64,000 bases of DNA, from the NCBI GenBank assembly GCA_028874905.1, contig JAPPGZ010000107.1, forward strand, positions 62,001 through 126,000, written 5' to 3'. The notes under the pieces were generated by a model. The model made no database searches. It was not told where the DNA came from and saw only the letters and a list, made by a program, of their open reading frames with translations. The position numbers were made by a program, and so were the translations under genes. The DNA comes from Gemmatimonadota bacterium (GTDB lineage: Bacteria > Gemmatimonadota > Gemmatimonadetes > Longimicrobiales > Gaopeijiaceae). How positions within the stretch are numbered: position 1 is the stretch's first letter; every line of letters begins with the position of its first letter. This document shows, in pieces, positions 39,595-48,841 of this stretch.

Positions 39595-40896
39595 TCAGCG
39601 CGACTCCATCGGTACGTAGTCGCGGCGGGGGTGCCCGCGGAATACCTGGCGCGGCCGCGCGATCCGCTGCTCGCGATCCACGACCATCTCCTCCCATTGC
39701 GCGAGCCAGCCGACGGTGCGCGGTATCGCGAAGAGCACCGGGAAGAGCTCGACCGGGAAGCCCATGGCCTGGTAGATCAGACCCGAATAGAAGTCCACGT
39801 TCGGATAGAGGTTGCGCTTGACGAAGTACTCCTCCTGCAGCGCGATCCTTTCCAGCTCCAGGGCGATGTCCAGCAGCGGGTTGCGCCCGGTCACCTCGAA
39901 GACCTCGTCGGCGGCGCGCTTGATGATCGTGGCGCGCGGGTCATACGCCTTGTAGACGCGATGCCCGAACCCCATCAGACGCCGCTCTCCCCTGCGCACA
40001 CTGTCCATGAAAGCGGGGATGTTGTCGGTGGTGCCGATCTCGGTGAGCATCCGCAGCACGGCCTCGTTCGCCCCACCGTGCAGCGGTCCGTAGAGGGCCG
40101 CCATCGCTCCCGACATGGCGCAGTAGGGGTCGCCCCGTGAGCTGCCGATCACCCGCATGGCGGTGGTCGAACAGTTCTGTTCATGGTCGGCGTGCAGGAT
40201 GAAGAGAATGTCCAGCGCGCGCACCAGCGCGGGGTCCGGCCGATACTCCCTCCCGCCGATCCGGAAGAGCATGTTCAGGAAGTTGGCCGTATAGGAGAGT
40301 CCGTTCTCGGGGTAGACGTACGGCAAGCCCTTGTGATGCCGGTAGGCGAACGCCGCCAGGGTCGGCATCTTGGCGAGGAGCCGGATGATCTGGGACCTGC
40401 GATTGGCCGGATCCTCGATGTTCTTGGCCTCGGGGTAGAAGGTGGACAATGCGGCCACGGTGGAAATCATCATCCCCATGGCGTGGGCATCGTATCGGAA
40501 CCCCTGGAGGATCGTGAGAACGTTTTCGTGCACGTAGGTGTGATAGGTCACGTCGTGCACGAAATCGTCGAGTTCATCCCTGCCGGGCAACTCCCCGTTC
40601 AGAATCAGGTATGCGACCTCCAGGAAACTGGACTGCTCGGCAAGCTGCTCAATCGGGTACCCGCGGTATTCCAGGATGCCCTTGCCTCCCTTGACTTCCG
40701 TAATGCGGCTGGTGGTGAAGGCCGTATTGGTGAAGCCGGGATCGTAGGCCATCATCCCGAAATCGCCTTCGTTCACCTTGATCTGGCGCAGGTCCATCGC
40801 GCGGATCACGTCGCCGTCGCGCACCTCCACCTCGTACTGGCGTCCCGTGCGGTTGTCGGTAATGGAAAGGGTGTTCTTCGCGTTGTGCTGAGACAT
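39595..40896 (-). CDS. gltA: Citrate synthase (type II)
   Basis: GltA condenses oxaloacetate with acetyl-CoA to begin the TCA cycle. The 433-residue protein shows ILEYRGYPIEQLAE, RYDAHAMGMM, ILHADHEQNCSTTAMRV (active-site His), GPLHGGANEAV (active-site His) and MGFGHRVYK, plus an N-terminal beta-domain typical of Gram-negative type II hexameric enzymes. It lies downstream of the DUF411 gene on the same strand and convergent with the S9 gene. Aconitase starts 1 kb away on the other strand, so the cycle genes lie close together but are not co-transcribed. Confidence 0.97.
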   Translation of the reverse strand: MSQHNAKNTLSITDNRTGRQYEVEVRDGDVIRAMDLRQIKVNEGDFGMMAYDPGFTNTAFTTSRITEVKGGKGILEYRGYPIEQLAEQSSFLEVAYLILNGELPGRDELDDFVHDVTYHTYVHENVLTILQGFRYDAHAMGMMISTVAALSTFYPEAKNIEDPANRRSQIIRLLAKMPTLAAFAYRHHKGLPYVYPENGLSYTANFLNMLFRIGGREYRPDPALVRALDILFILHADHEQNCSTTAMRVIGSSRGDPYCAMSGAMAALYGPLHGGANEAVLRMLTEIGTTDNIPAFMDSVRRGERRLMGFGHRVYKAYDPRATIIKRAADEVFEVTGRNPLLDIALELERIALQEEYFVKRNLYPNVDFYSGLIYQAMGFPVELFPVLFAIPRTVGWLAQWEEMVVDREQRIARPRQVFRGHPRRDYVPMESR

Positions 40897-41050
40897 CGGG
40901 TCTCCGGTCGGGCCGGTGCCAGGTCGGGGGATGGGATCGAGTATGCGACCCTTATTCTACCACGGAACGCAAGTCCGCGAAATCGTTGTGAATGCTGGTA
41001 GTCGGTGGACAAATCCACGCGAGCACCGTGGGGGATTTGCCTACGCGCTC

Positions 41051-41512
41051 CTACGGCTCGACGCGCTGGAACACCCCCCGATTGCCGTCCCTGTCGAAGG
41101 CGAGAACATCGTACGGGCGTGGATTCGGCCCTTCCATCCCCGGCGATCCGATGGGCATTCCCGGCACAGCGATCCCGAGGACTGCGGGAGCCTCGTCGAG
41201 AAACGCCCGCACGACGCGGGCGGGCACGTGCCCCTCGATCACGTAGTCTCCGACAATGGCAGTATGGCACGACCCAAGATCCAGTGGAACCCCGGTCCGC
41301 CGCTTCACCGCGTTGATGTCCATCACATTCTCGACGCTGACCTTGAACCCTGCGGCCCTCATGTGGTCCACCCACTTGGCGCAGCATCCACACGTCGCAG
41401 TCTTGTACACGTGCATGTCGGCGTCCGCGTCCGGCGCCGCCGGCCGGAACGACATGACCAGTACCACACCCCCCAGGAGCAGGATCCCCGCAAGCAGCTT
41501 CTTCATGTTCAT
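41051..41512 (-). CDS. DUF411 metal-binding protein
   Basis: A 153-residue exported protein. The N-terminal helix (residues 4-22) is a signal or anchor. The DUF411 core has TATCGCCAKWVDHM, a thioredoxin-like fold site with CxCC pattern, and LGSCHTAIVGDYVIEGHVP. DUF411 proteins are linked to copper and other metal handling and are often encoded near metal transporters; no such gene is beside it here. The start is the ATG of MNMKK, since the signal follows directly. It is followed 154 bases later by gltA and preceded by tRNA-Leu. Confidence 0.85.
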   Translation of the reverse strand: MNMKKLLAGILLLGGVVLVMSFRPAAPDADADMHVYKTATCGCCAKWVDHMRAAGFKVSVENVMDINAVKRRTGVPLDLGSCHTAIVGDYVIEGHVPARVVRAFLDEAPAVLGIAVPGMPIGSPGMEGPNPRPYDVLAFDRDGNRGVFQRVEP

Positions 41513-41668
41513 CCGGTGTTTCCCTTCTATCGATGAGATAGCCTGAAGATAGTCCGTCTCCGGCCTGCCCAGAAAGCGTCGTGGCCGCCCACTCCCGTTT
41601 TCGTCCCACACAGGCATGGCCGTGACCCGGATCGAAGCCGCGCGCGCGGGGAGCGGTCCACCCACGAG

Positions 41669-41752
41669 TGCCGAGGGAGGGACTCGAACCCTCACGCCCG
41701 CAAGGGCAAAGGTTTTTGAGACCTTCGCGTCTACCGGTTCCGCCACCTCGGC
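41669..41752 (-). tRNA. tRNA-Leu (anticodon CAA)
   Basis: The minus strand folds as a class II tRNA. The acceptor GCCGAGG (41746-41752) pairs with CCTCGGC (41670-41676). The D arm, an anticodon stem AAGGT/ACCTT with loop CTCAAAA (anticodon CAA, reading UUG), a long variable arm and a T arm GAGGG-TTCGAGT-CCCTC are all present. The discriminator is A (41669). The CCA is not encoded, so it is added after transcription. Confidence 0.96.
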
Positions 41753-41790
41753 CCGGGTGCGGCGCGCGCAAGAGCAACCGCACCGGAACT

Positions 41791-41819
41791 ATGTTAGTCC
41801 AGCGACCCCCATTGTTGAA
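41791..41819 (-). promoter_or_regulatory. Possible promoter for tRNA-Leu
   Basis: On the minus strand, a -35-like TTCAAC (41814-41819) is separated by exactly 17 bases from a -10-like TAACAT (41791-41796), about 38 bases before the tRNA 5' end. The -35 matches the consensus weakly. The stretch also lies in the 151-base region upstream of acnA on the other strand. Confidence 0.4.
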
Positions 41820-41903
41820 CCCTCCGAGACCGGGGATTGAGTTCGGTGTTTCCCATTGCCATGCTTCGTGTAGGCCCCTGATCAACCCGAGAAGAGGACG
41901 CGA

Positions 41904-44660
41904 ATGCGAATGCCCCGCCCCACCGACCCGTTTGACGCTCTCGCCACGGTCGATCTGAGCGAAGGCGCCACTTCCTTCTACCGCCTCGCGCGGCTGGAGG
42001 CGGAGGGCCTCGTCCGGCTCGACCGCCTTCCCTTCTCCATTCGTGTGCTCCTCGAAAACGTGCTGCGCAATGCAGGCGACGGGCATGTGACGGCAGACCA
42101 TGTCGCGGCTGTCGCGGCGTGGAGCCCGAGCAATGCGGGCACGGACTTCCCCTTCATGCCCACGCGGGTGGTCCTGCAGGATTTCACCGGCGTGCCCGCG
42201 ATTGTCGACCTCGCGTCCATGCGTGACGGGATCAGGGAGATGGGGGGCGACCCCGCGCGGATCAATCCGCTGGTTCCCGCCGACCTCGTCATCGACCACT
42301 CCGTGCAGGTCGATTTCTTCGGCACCGGATACGCCTTCGAGAAGAACGTGGCCCGCGAATACGAACGGAACCGGGAGCGCTACGCGCTGCTTCGCTGGGC
42401 CCAGGAGGCGTTCGAGAATTACAGCGTCGTGCCGCCGGGTACGGGGATTGTGCACCAGGTCAACCTGGAGTACCTGGCGTCGGTGATTCACCGGCGCAAA
42501 CACGGCGGGACCCATCTGGCGTATCCCGACACCGTGGTCGGGACCGATTCGCACACCACGATGATCAACGGTCTGGGTGTCGTCGGCTGGGGTGTCGGGG
42601 GGATCGAAGCCGAGGCCGTGCTTCTCGGACAACCGTACTACATGCTGCTGCCCGAGGTAGTCGGCGTGAAGCTCACGGGGGCGCTGCCCGAAGGGGCCAC
42701 GGCGACCGACCTCGTACTGCGCGTGACCGAACTCCTGCGCGCGCACGGGGTCGTGGGCAGGTTCGTCGAGTACTACGGCGCCGGCCTGTCCGGCCTCAGC
42801 CTTCCCGACAAGGCGACGCTCGCCAACATGTCCCCGGAGTACGGCGCGACGGTCGGCTTCTTCCCCGTCGACGAAGAGACGCTGCGGTACCTCCGCGGAA
42901 CCGGCAGGAGTCCGGAGCTGGTCGAACGCGTCGACCGGATCGCCCGGGAACAGGGGCTTTTCCGCACCGATGACACACCCGACCCCGAGTACACGTCCAC
43001 GCTGGAACTGGATCTCTCCTCGATCGAGCCCAGCGTGGCCGGGCCGAAGCGGCCACAGGACCGGATCGACCTGACCGATGTCCGCCGGGCGTTCGCGCGG
43101 GACCTCCCCGGTCTCGTACCGAGCGGTTTCACGGCGGCTGACGACTCGGGCGGTGCGGGAGGCGGGACGGCAGTGGCCGCGAGGACCCGCAGGGCGGTCG
43201 ACATCGAGATCGACGGCCGTACCGTCGAGATCGGCGACGGCACGATCGTGGTGGCCGCGATCACCAGCTGCACCAACACCTCCAACCCGTCCGTGATGGT
43301 GGGCGCGGGATTGATGGCCAGAAAAGCGTGCGCGCTCGGCTTGCAGGTCCAGCCCTGGGTCAAGACGAGCATGGCTCCGGGGTCCCAGGTCGTCACCGAC
43401 TACCTCGAGGCCGCGGGCCTGATGAAGTACCTGGAAGAGCTGCGCTTCAACCTAGTGGGATACGGATGCACGACGTGCATCGGCAACAGCGGGCCCCTTC
43501 CCGAGCCCGTGGCCGAAGCCGTCTCCGAACACGGCCTCGTGGTCGCATCGATCCTCTCGGGCAACCGGAACTACGAAGCCCGGATCCACACGCTGGTCCG
43601 CGCCAACTACCTCGCCTCGCCGATGCTGGTCGTCGCCTTCGCGCTGGCCGGACGCATCGACATCGACCTGTACAACGAGCCGCTGGGCCGGGCCCGCGAC
43701 GGCCGTCCCGTGTTCCTGGCGGACATCTGGCCCACGCCAGAGGAGGTGCGGGACACCATCGCCACGTCGCTCAGGCCCGAGATGTACCGCGAGCGCTACC
43801 GCAGTGTCTTCGACGGCGACGATCACTGGCGGGCGCTTCCCCTACCCGAAGAGGGAGACCTGTACGCCTGGGATCCCGAGTCCACCTACATCCGCAACCC
43901 GCCCTTCTTCCAGGGGATGAGCGACGAACCGCCGCCGCTGCAGGACGTCCGCGGCGCGCGCGTGCTCGCCCTGCTCGGCCAGACCGTTACCACCGACCAC
44001 ATCTCCCCCGCGGGAGCGATTCCGCGCGATGAACCCGCCGGCCGCTACCTGCAGGACCACGGCGTCGCCCCGATCCGCTTCAACACCTTCGGCTCCCGCC
44101 GTGGCAACCACGAGGTCATGATGCGCGGGACCTTCGGCAACGTCCGCCTCCGTAACCTCATGCTCGACCACAAGGAGGGCGGCTACACCGTGCACGTGCC
44201 GACCGGAGAGATGACGACGATCTTCGAGGCGTCCGAGCGCTACCGGAATGCGGGCACGCCCCTGATCGTGATCGCCGGCCGCGAATACGGTACCGGCAGT
44301 TCGCGTGACTGGGCCGCCAAGGGCACACAGCTGCTCGGCGTGAAGGCCGTGATCGCGGAAAGCTACGAACGCATCCACCGCTCGAACCTGGTGGGGATGG
44401 GAGTGCTACCGCTCCAGTTCGAAGATGGGGACGGGGCCGAGCGTCTGGGGTTGACGGGGTTTGAAGAGTTCGACCTGACCGGCATCGCCGAGGGTCTCGA
44501 GCCAGGCGGGACGGTCCGGGTGCGAGCGACGAGGGAAGACGGCGCTTCCGTCGACTTCCAGGCTGTCGTGCGTCTCGACTCGGATGTCGAGTTGGAATAC
44601 TACCGCAACGGTGGCATCCTCCACACCGTGCTACGGAAGCTGGCCACCGGGGCCATGTAG
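41904..44660 (+). CDS. acnA: Aconitate hydratase A
   Basis: AcnA isomerises citrate to isocitrate through cis-aconitate with a [4Fe-4S] cluster. The 918-residue protein matches AcnA in length and motifs: GTDSHTTMINGLGVVGWGVGG, SCTNTSNPSVMVGAG with the first cluster Cys, GYGCTTCIGNSGPL with the other two, and ITAGREYGTGSSRDWAAKG-like swivel segment near the C-terminus (here VIAGREYGTGSSRDWA). AcnA-type proteins may also act as iron-responsive RNA binders. The start follows an AGAGGA ribosome site. It stands alone on the plus strand and is followed by a possible hairpin terminator. Confidence 0.97.
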   Translation: MRMPRPTDPFDALATVDLSEGATSFYRLARLEAEGLVRLDRLPFSIRVLLENVLRNAGDGHVTADHVAAVAAWSPSNAGTDFPFMPTRVVLQDFTGVPAIVDLASMRDGIREMGGDPARINPLVPADLVIDHSVQVDFFGTGYAFEKNVAREYERNRERYALLRWAQEAFENYSVVPPGTGIVHQVNLEYLASVIHRRKHGGTHLAYPDTVVGTDSHTTMINGLGVVGWGVGGIEAEAVLLGQPYYMLLPEVVGVKLTGALPEGATATDLVLRVTELLRAHGVVGRFVEYYGAGLSGLSLPDKATLANMSPEYGATVGFFPVDEETLRYLRGTGRSPELVERVDRIAREQGLFRTDDTPDPEYTSTLELDLSSIEPSVAGPKRPQDRIDLTDVRRAFARDLPGLVPSGFTAADDSGGAGGGTAVAARTRRAVDIEIDGRTVEIGDGTIVVAAITSCTNTSNPSVMVGAGLMARKACALGLQVQPWVKTSMAPGSQVVTDYLEAAGLMKYLEELRFNLVGYGCTTCIGNSGPLPEPVAEAVSEHGLVVASILSGNRNYEARIHTLVRANYLASPMLVVAFALAGRIDIDLYNEPLGRARDGRPVFLADIWPTPEEVRDTIATSLRPEMYRERYRSVFDGDDHWRALPLPEEGDLYAWDPESTYIRNPPFFQGMSDEPPPLQDVRGARVLALLGQTVTTDHISPAGAIPRDEPAGRYLQDHGVAPIRFNTFGSRRGNHEVMMRGTFGNVRLRNLMLDHKEGGYTVHVPTGEMTTIFEASERYRNAGTPLIVIAGREYGTGSSRDWAAKGTQLLGVKAVIAESYERIHRSNLVGMGVLPLQFEDGDGAERLGLTGFEEFDLTGIAEGLEPGGTVRVRATREDGASVDFQAVVRLDSDVELEYYRNGGILHTVLRKLATGAM

Positions 44661-44665
44661 CCCGA

Positions 44666-44680
44666 CCTCCGGCTCGGAGG
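44666..44680 (+). terminator. Short hairpin downstream of acnA
   Basis: CCTCCG (44666-44671) pairs perfectly with CGGAGG (44675-44680) around a three-base loop, just after the acnA stop. No U-rich tract follows, so a Rho-independent function is uncertain. Confidence 0.3.
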
Positions 44681-44748
44681 CCCCCGGGTTCGAGAGCCCC
44701 GGCTGCGGCTTGCCGGCCGGTCCTCCGTGCCGCCAGCCCGGGGGGCGC

Positions 44749-45399
44749 CTACTGCCCCCGCTCTACGTCCCGCAGCGCGAGCGGTGGGCCCAGCACTTCC
44801 CGGGCCACAACGAGCCTGCGCAACCCTTCCTTCGATCCAAGGCCCAGACGATCGCCGGGCCCGGCCGCCGGCGCCGCTCCGACGCGCACGGCCGATGGCG
44901 CGCGCGCTGGTTCCTGCACGCGCCTACGCAATTCCTCCGTGCCCGCCGCAGCGAGCTCGGCAACTCGCGGATCCACTGCCGGCGGCTTGCGCGCCCGGCG
45001 CCGCGGCTCGATCGGACGCGGTTCGCGGGAGCGGACCACGACCGGCCGCGGAGCACGGTCGCGGTATCCGTCCGGCGGCACCGCGGGGGACGTTGGCCGT
45101 GGCGGCGCTGGAAGCGGTGCCGGTTCCGGCACCCGCATCGGCTCCAGCACGCGGGTTGGCCCGCGCACCGGCGCCGGTTCCTCCATCGCGACGGGCTCCC
45201 GGGCCGTCCGCGGCTCGTCCTCCGCCTCGTGAACGCCGGGCAGCCACTCGAGGTCCTCCAACCGTGGCATCGACGGGTCGGCCGTGTCCGCCCCGGGCAC
45301 TCGCGGCGCCCCCGTGCCGGCGCCCCTGCGTGCCAGCCTGCCCAGGATCTCCATGATCGCGGCGACCACCGCTAGGATCAGGAGGAATCTGATGTCCAC
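44749..45399 (-). CDS. Membrane-anchored proline/arginine-rich protein of the floA unit
   Basis: A 216-residue protein. One N-terminal hydrophobic helix (about residues 3-17, IRFLLILAVVAAIMEIL) is followed by a long low-complexity tail rich in Pro, Arg and Glu (for example PAPLPAPPRPTSPAVPP), mostly disordered. GTG 45399 lies 11 bases after the floA stop on the minus strand, so it is the third gene after nfeD and floA. It has no recognised domain. It could tether or regulate FloA membrane assemblies, which is inference from position only. Confidence 0.55.
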   Translation of the reverse strand: MDIRFLLILAVVAAIMEILGRLARRGAGTGAPRVPGADTADPSMPRLEDLEWLPGVHEAEDEPRTAREPVAMEEPAPVRGPTRVLEPMRVPEPAPLPAPPRPTSPAVPPDGYRDRAPRPVVVRSREPRPIEPRRRARKPPAVDPRVAELAAAGTEELRRRVQEPARAPSAVRVGAAPAAGPGDRLGLGSKEGLRRLVVAREVLGPPLALRDVERGQ

Positions 45400-45409
45400 G
45401 TCCGGGTCC

Positions 45410-46396
45410 TCAGCTCGTCGGCGCCTGCTGGTCGGGCTCGCCCTCCGCAATGGCGCGCCTCATGTGCGTGTCCGATTCGATATTGCGATACCTCGCGTAG
45501 TCCATGATGCCCATGTTGCCGGTACGGAAGGCGTCGGCCATCGCCAGCGGAATCTGCGCCTCGGCCGCGATGACCTCGGCCCGCATCTCCTCCACACGGG
45601 CCTTCATCTCCTGCTCCTTGGCCATCGCCATCGCCCGGCGCTCCTCGGCACGTGCCTGGGCAACGCGCTTGTCGGCCTCCGCCTGGTCCGTCTGGAGTTC
45701 GGCCCCGATGTTCTTGCCCACGTCCACGTCCGCGATGTCGATGGACAGGATCTCGAATGCGGTGCCCGAGTCCAGTCCCTTCTGCAGCACGGTCTTGGAG
45801 ATCACGTCGGGGTTCTCGAGGACGCTCTTGTGCGTGTCCGCGGATCCGATGGTCGAGACGATCCCCTCACCCACCCGGGCCAGGATCGTTTCTTCCCCGG
45901 CGCCGCCGACGAGGCGGTTGATGTTCGCGCGCACGGTCACGCGGGCCACGGCGATGAGCTGGATCCCGTCCTTCGCCATCGCCGCCACGCGGGGCGTCTG
46001 GACCACCTTCGGGTTCACGGACACCTGTACCGCCTCGAAGACGTCGCGGCCTGCCAGATCGATCGCCGCCGCCTGCTGGAACGGGAGGTCGATGGTCGCC
46101 TTGTCGGCGCTGATCAGGGCCCGCACGACGCGGTCCACGCTGCCACCGGCGAGGTAGTGCGCCTCGAGGTGCGACACGTCGAGCGGAAGGCCGGCCTTCG
46201 TCGACGCGATGAGCGGTCGCACCACCGCCGGCGGACTGACCTTTCGCAGGCGCATGCCGACCAGACTGCCGAGCCCGAGCCTCACACCGGAGAAGATCGC
46301 CTCGATCCACAGGCGGACCGGTACCGCCCAGGTAAGCACGAGAATTCCGATGAAGACCAGGAAGACAATAAGTGCGGGCATGATCAATGGGTTCAT
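45410..46396 (-). CDS. floA: Flotillin-like membrane protein FloA
   Basis: A 328-residue SPFH-related protein. It has an N-terminal hydrophobic hairpin (residues 5-28), a core that includes [40 protein letters not shown], and a long coiled-coil stretch rich in Ala and Glu ([28 protein letters not shown]). FloA organises ordered membrane domains and oligomerises through the coiled coil; in B. subtilis it is partnered by an NfeD-type protease. Here nfeD lies directly upstream, 15 bases away, giving the same partnership. Confidence 0.93.
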   Translation of the reverse strand: MNPLIMPALIVFLVFIGILVLTWAVPVRLWIEAIFSGVRLGLGSLVGMRLRKVSPPAVVRPLIASTKAGLPLDVSHLEAHYLAGGSVDRVVRALISADKATIDLPFQQAAAIDLAGRDVFEAVQVSVNPKVVQTPRVAAMAKDGIQLIAVARVTVRANINRLVGGAGEETILARVGEGIVSTIGSADTHKSVLENPDVISKTVLQKGLDSGTAFEILSIDIADVDVGKNIGAELQTDQAEADKRVAQARAEERRAMAMAKEQEMKARVEEMRAEVIAAEAQIPLAMADAFRTGNMGIMDYARYRNIESDTHMRRAIAEGEPDQQAPTS

Positions 46397-46411
46397 TTGC
46401 TGTTCCGTTCC

Positions 46412-47773
46412 TTACGTTGACTTGACGGCACGCACGATGTGCCGGTATCCCTCTGCGCTGATAATCCGGATCCTGGTGCCCTCCTCGATCCACTCGCTCT
46501 CCGAGACGACATCCATGCGTTCGTCGGTGAAGAGCCCCACGCCGGCGGGCCGCAGGTCGGTGATCGCCACCCCGACGGCACCCTCCAGGTCCGAGCGCAC
46601 GTCCGCGGACGTATAGCCCTCGTCGCGGTCCGTGGATTCGGGAAGCAGGACTCCGCTGCGCTTCAACCGCCAGCTTCCCGGTATCGAGCGCAGGATAAGC
46701 CAGGCGGCAACCCCGACGAGGATGGTCGACACGGTGAGCACGGTACCCGCCTGGGCAAAGTCCGCCCCGGTCGGGTAGGCGCCCACCTGGGCAAGAACGA
46801 GTCCTCCCACGAGAGCCAGTCCCCCGAGAATCCCGAATATCCCGAAGCCGGGGATGACGAACACTTCGACAAGGATGAGCACGATGCCCGCCAGGACGAG
46901 AATGAGGTCCTCGGCACCCGCAAGGCCCAGCAACAGGTGGGCCCCGAAGAACATCGCCAGCGACAGGAGTCCCGCAATCCCGGCCAGGCCGAAGCCGGCG
47001 GTCTTGATTTCTACGATCAGGCCCAGAAAGCCCAGGGAGAGGAGGAAGGGAGCGATCACCGGATTGGTCAGAAACCGGACCAGGCGTTCGGCCCAGTTGA
47101 CGGTGGCCTGGTTCACCGGAGCCTGCTCCAGTTCGAGCACCTCCAACAGGTCGGCCCAATCGTCCACGGCCGTCGCATACCCGAGCGCAACCGCCTCGCT
47201 GGTGGTGAGCGTGAGCAGCTGCCCCTCGTCGACAACACCGTCGATCGCGATCTGCTCGTCCACCATGGCCTCGGCCACGGCCGGGTCGAGACCCCGCGCC
47301 TCCGCGAGCGCGCGCATCCGGGCCCGCATCGCCGACACGATTTTCTCCGAACCCTTGGTGCCGCTGCCGTCCACCGGCGTCGCTGCGCCCATGACGGCCC
47401 CGTCCCTCATGAACACCCGCTCGGTCGCGAGGGCGATCATCGCCCCCGCCGAGTACGCGTGCAGGTTCACGTAGGCGTAGACCGGCAACTCCGCGCGGCT
47501 GATTGCGCTGGTGATCCGTTCCGCCGCATCCACACGCCCCCCCGGGGTCTCGATTTCGAGGACGACCGCGGCAGCTCCGTCCGCCTCGGCCTCCTCGATC
47601 GTGCGCTCGATGAACGGGGCAAGCCCCATCTCGACGGTGCCCGAAACCGGCACCCGGACTACGTGTTCCTGGCCGGCGGCTGCGGTGGCAACCGCGGAAA
47701 GGCAAAGCAGGACGATAGCGGACGCGGCGACCCGTCCAGATCTTTCCGTATGGGATGTGTCCATGGCGCTCAT
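46412..47773 (-). CDS. NfeD-family membrane-bound serine protease
   Basis: A 453-residue membrane protease. A signal peptide (ending near AAAGQ) precedes a ClpP-like domain (about residues 25-235) with the nucleophile in AYSAGAMIALA and a candidate catalytic Lys in KGSEKIVSAM. Several transmembrane helices follow (about 240-360), then a C-terminal OB-fold (about 375-450). In the STOPP/NfeD family this fold interacts with flotillin-like proteins. It is encoded immediately before floA. I chose ATG 47773; ATG 47800 adds nine residues in front. Confidence 0.9.
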   Translation of the reverse strand: MSAMDTSHTERSGRVAASAIVLLCLSAVATAAAGQEHVVRVPVSGTVEMGLAPFIERTIEEAEADGAAAVVLEIETPGGRVDAAERITSAISRAELPVYAYVNLHAYSAGAMIALATERVFMRDGAVMGAATPVDGSGTKGSEKIVSAMRARMRALAEARGLDPAVAEAMVDEQIAIDGVVDEGQLLTLTTSEAVALGYATAVDDWADLLEVLELEQAPVNQATVNWAERLVRFLTNPVIAPFLLSLGFLGLIVEIKTAGFGLAGIAGLLSLAMFFGAHLLLGLAGAEDLILVLAGIVLILVEVFVIPGFGIFGILGGLALVGGLVLAQVGAYPTGADFAQAGTVLTVSTILVGVAAWLILRSIPGSWRLKRSGVLLPESTDRDEGYTSADVRSDLEGAVGVAITDLRPAGVGLFTDERMDVVSESEWIEEGTRIRIISAEGYRHIVRAVKST

Positions 47774-47965
47774 TCCATCGCGGTCGGTGTGACCCTCCAT
47801 CGGGGGGTGATCAGGGCGTCCCGCGGCCTCCCGGCGCTTCCACGCCGGGGATTCGCGGAGCCCGTGCTCTCATCAATGGGTTACGTTCGACTCACGAGGA
47901 ACAATCTACGTCCGGGACGCGGCACGCGCTCCTTCCACCACCGGCAATCGCCCCGGCACACACCG

Positions 47966-48754
47966 TCAGCGAATGTCGACGCCAAGCAGCCGGCAAGCAT
48001 AGTAGGCGCGCTGAATGGCCTTCTCGTAGTCTCCCGTATCAACCGCGGATCGCGCCCAGTCCGTGAGCCTGCGCGCGCGGGGATGACCCGTGGCTTCCGA
48101 ATCCGGCCGCTCCTGCGCGGCGGCCGCAAGCGCGCGCTCCGCCGTCTCCACGAGGTCCCGCGCAACCATTTCCGGAGTGGTCCCCCGCAGAGCATCCGCG
48201 GATCGCAACGTCGCCAGCGCGGCCTCGGTCACATCCCCTTCGCCCAATGCAGTCTCGGCCGCAGCAACCAGACGCCGTGCTTCCGCAAGCTGCCGTGAGA
48301 GATGAGGCGGCAACGGGTGCGCAACCCCCTCGATTGCGGCGATCGTGGCATGGACCGACTCGATTGCGGTGCGGGCCGAGGTCGTATCGAACGCCAGATC
48401 CCACCCCACGGCTGAATCGTAGATCCCGGCCCGCAGACTGCTGCCCGCGGCCACCGCCATGCTCCAGGAGTCCTCCCAGCGACCCAGCACCACGTCGCCG
48501 GCACTCCTCGTCTCATCTGTCACCAGTTCCGCGAGACGCGGCAAGCCGTCCGCGATGTCCAGCGCTGGTCGGGTGGCCGGGGCCACCACACGCGAGTCGA
48601 CCTGTGTCAGGGTCTCCTGGCACGCGCTCGACAGACCCAGGAGCGCCGCACTCCCGGCACCGAAAAGCACGACGCGCAGACTGTGGCGGACGCCGCGCCA
48701 CGCAAGGCACTCGGCATCGCGTTCTGGATAATCGACAAGATCCGTTTCACGCAT
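47966..48754 (-). CDS. Hypothetical lipoprotein
   Basis: A 262-residue protein. A signal of about 45 residues ends at the lipobox LSSAC, so it is probably a lipoprotein. The mature part is entirely helical and alanine-rich (ATIAAIEGVAHPLPPHLSRQ, AEARRLVAAAETALGEGDV) and resembles no motif I know. It might form a helical bundle, as in some envelope stress or assembly proteins. ATG 48754 is the longest start; a downstream start near residue 25 would shorten the basic N-region. Divergent from the first beta-oxidation gene. Confidence 0.6.
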   Translation of the reverse strand: MRETDLVDYPERDAECLAWRGVRHSLRVVLFGAGSAALLGLSSACQETLTQVDSRVVAPATRPALDIADGLPRLAELVTDETRSAGDVVLGRWEDSWSMAVAAGSSLRAGIYDSAVGWDLAFDTTSARTAIESVHATIAAIEGVAHPLPPHLSRQLAEARRLVAAAETALGEGDVTEAALATLRSADALRGTTPEMVARDLVETAERALAAAAQERPDSEATGHPRARRLTDWARSAVDTGDYEKAIQRAYYACRLLGVDIR

Positions 48755-48841
48755 GAGCCTAATCTAACGGCCAGGCGGGAATTCCTTGAGTCCCGTGTTA
48801 TCTTTGCTCCACTCTCCACACCCTCCACAGGATCGCTCCCG

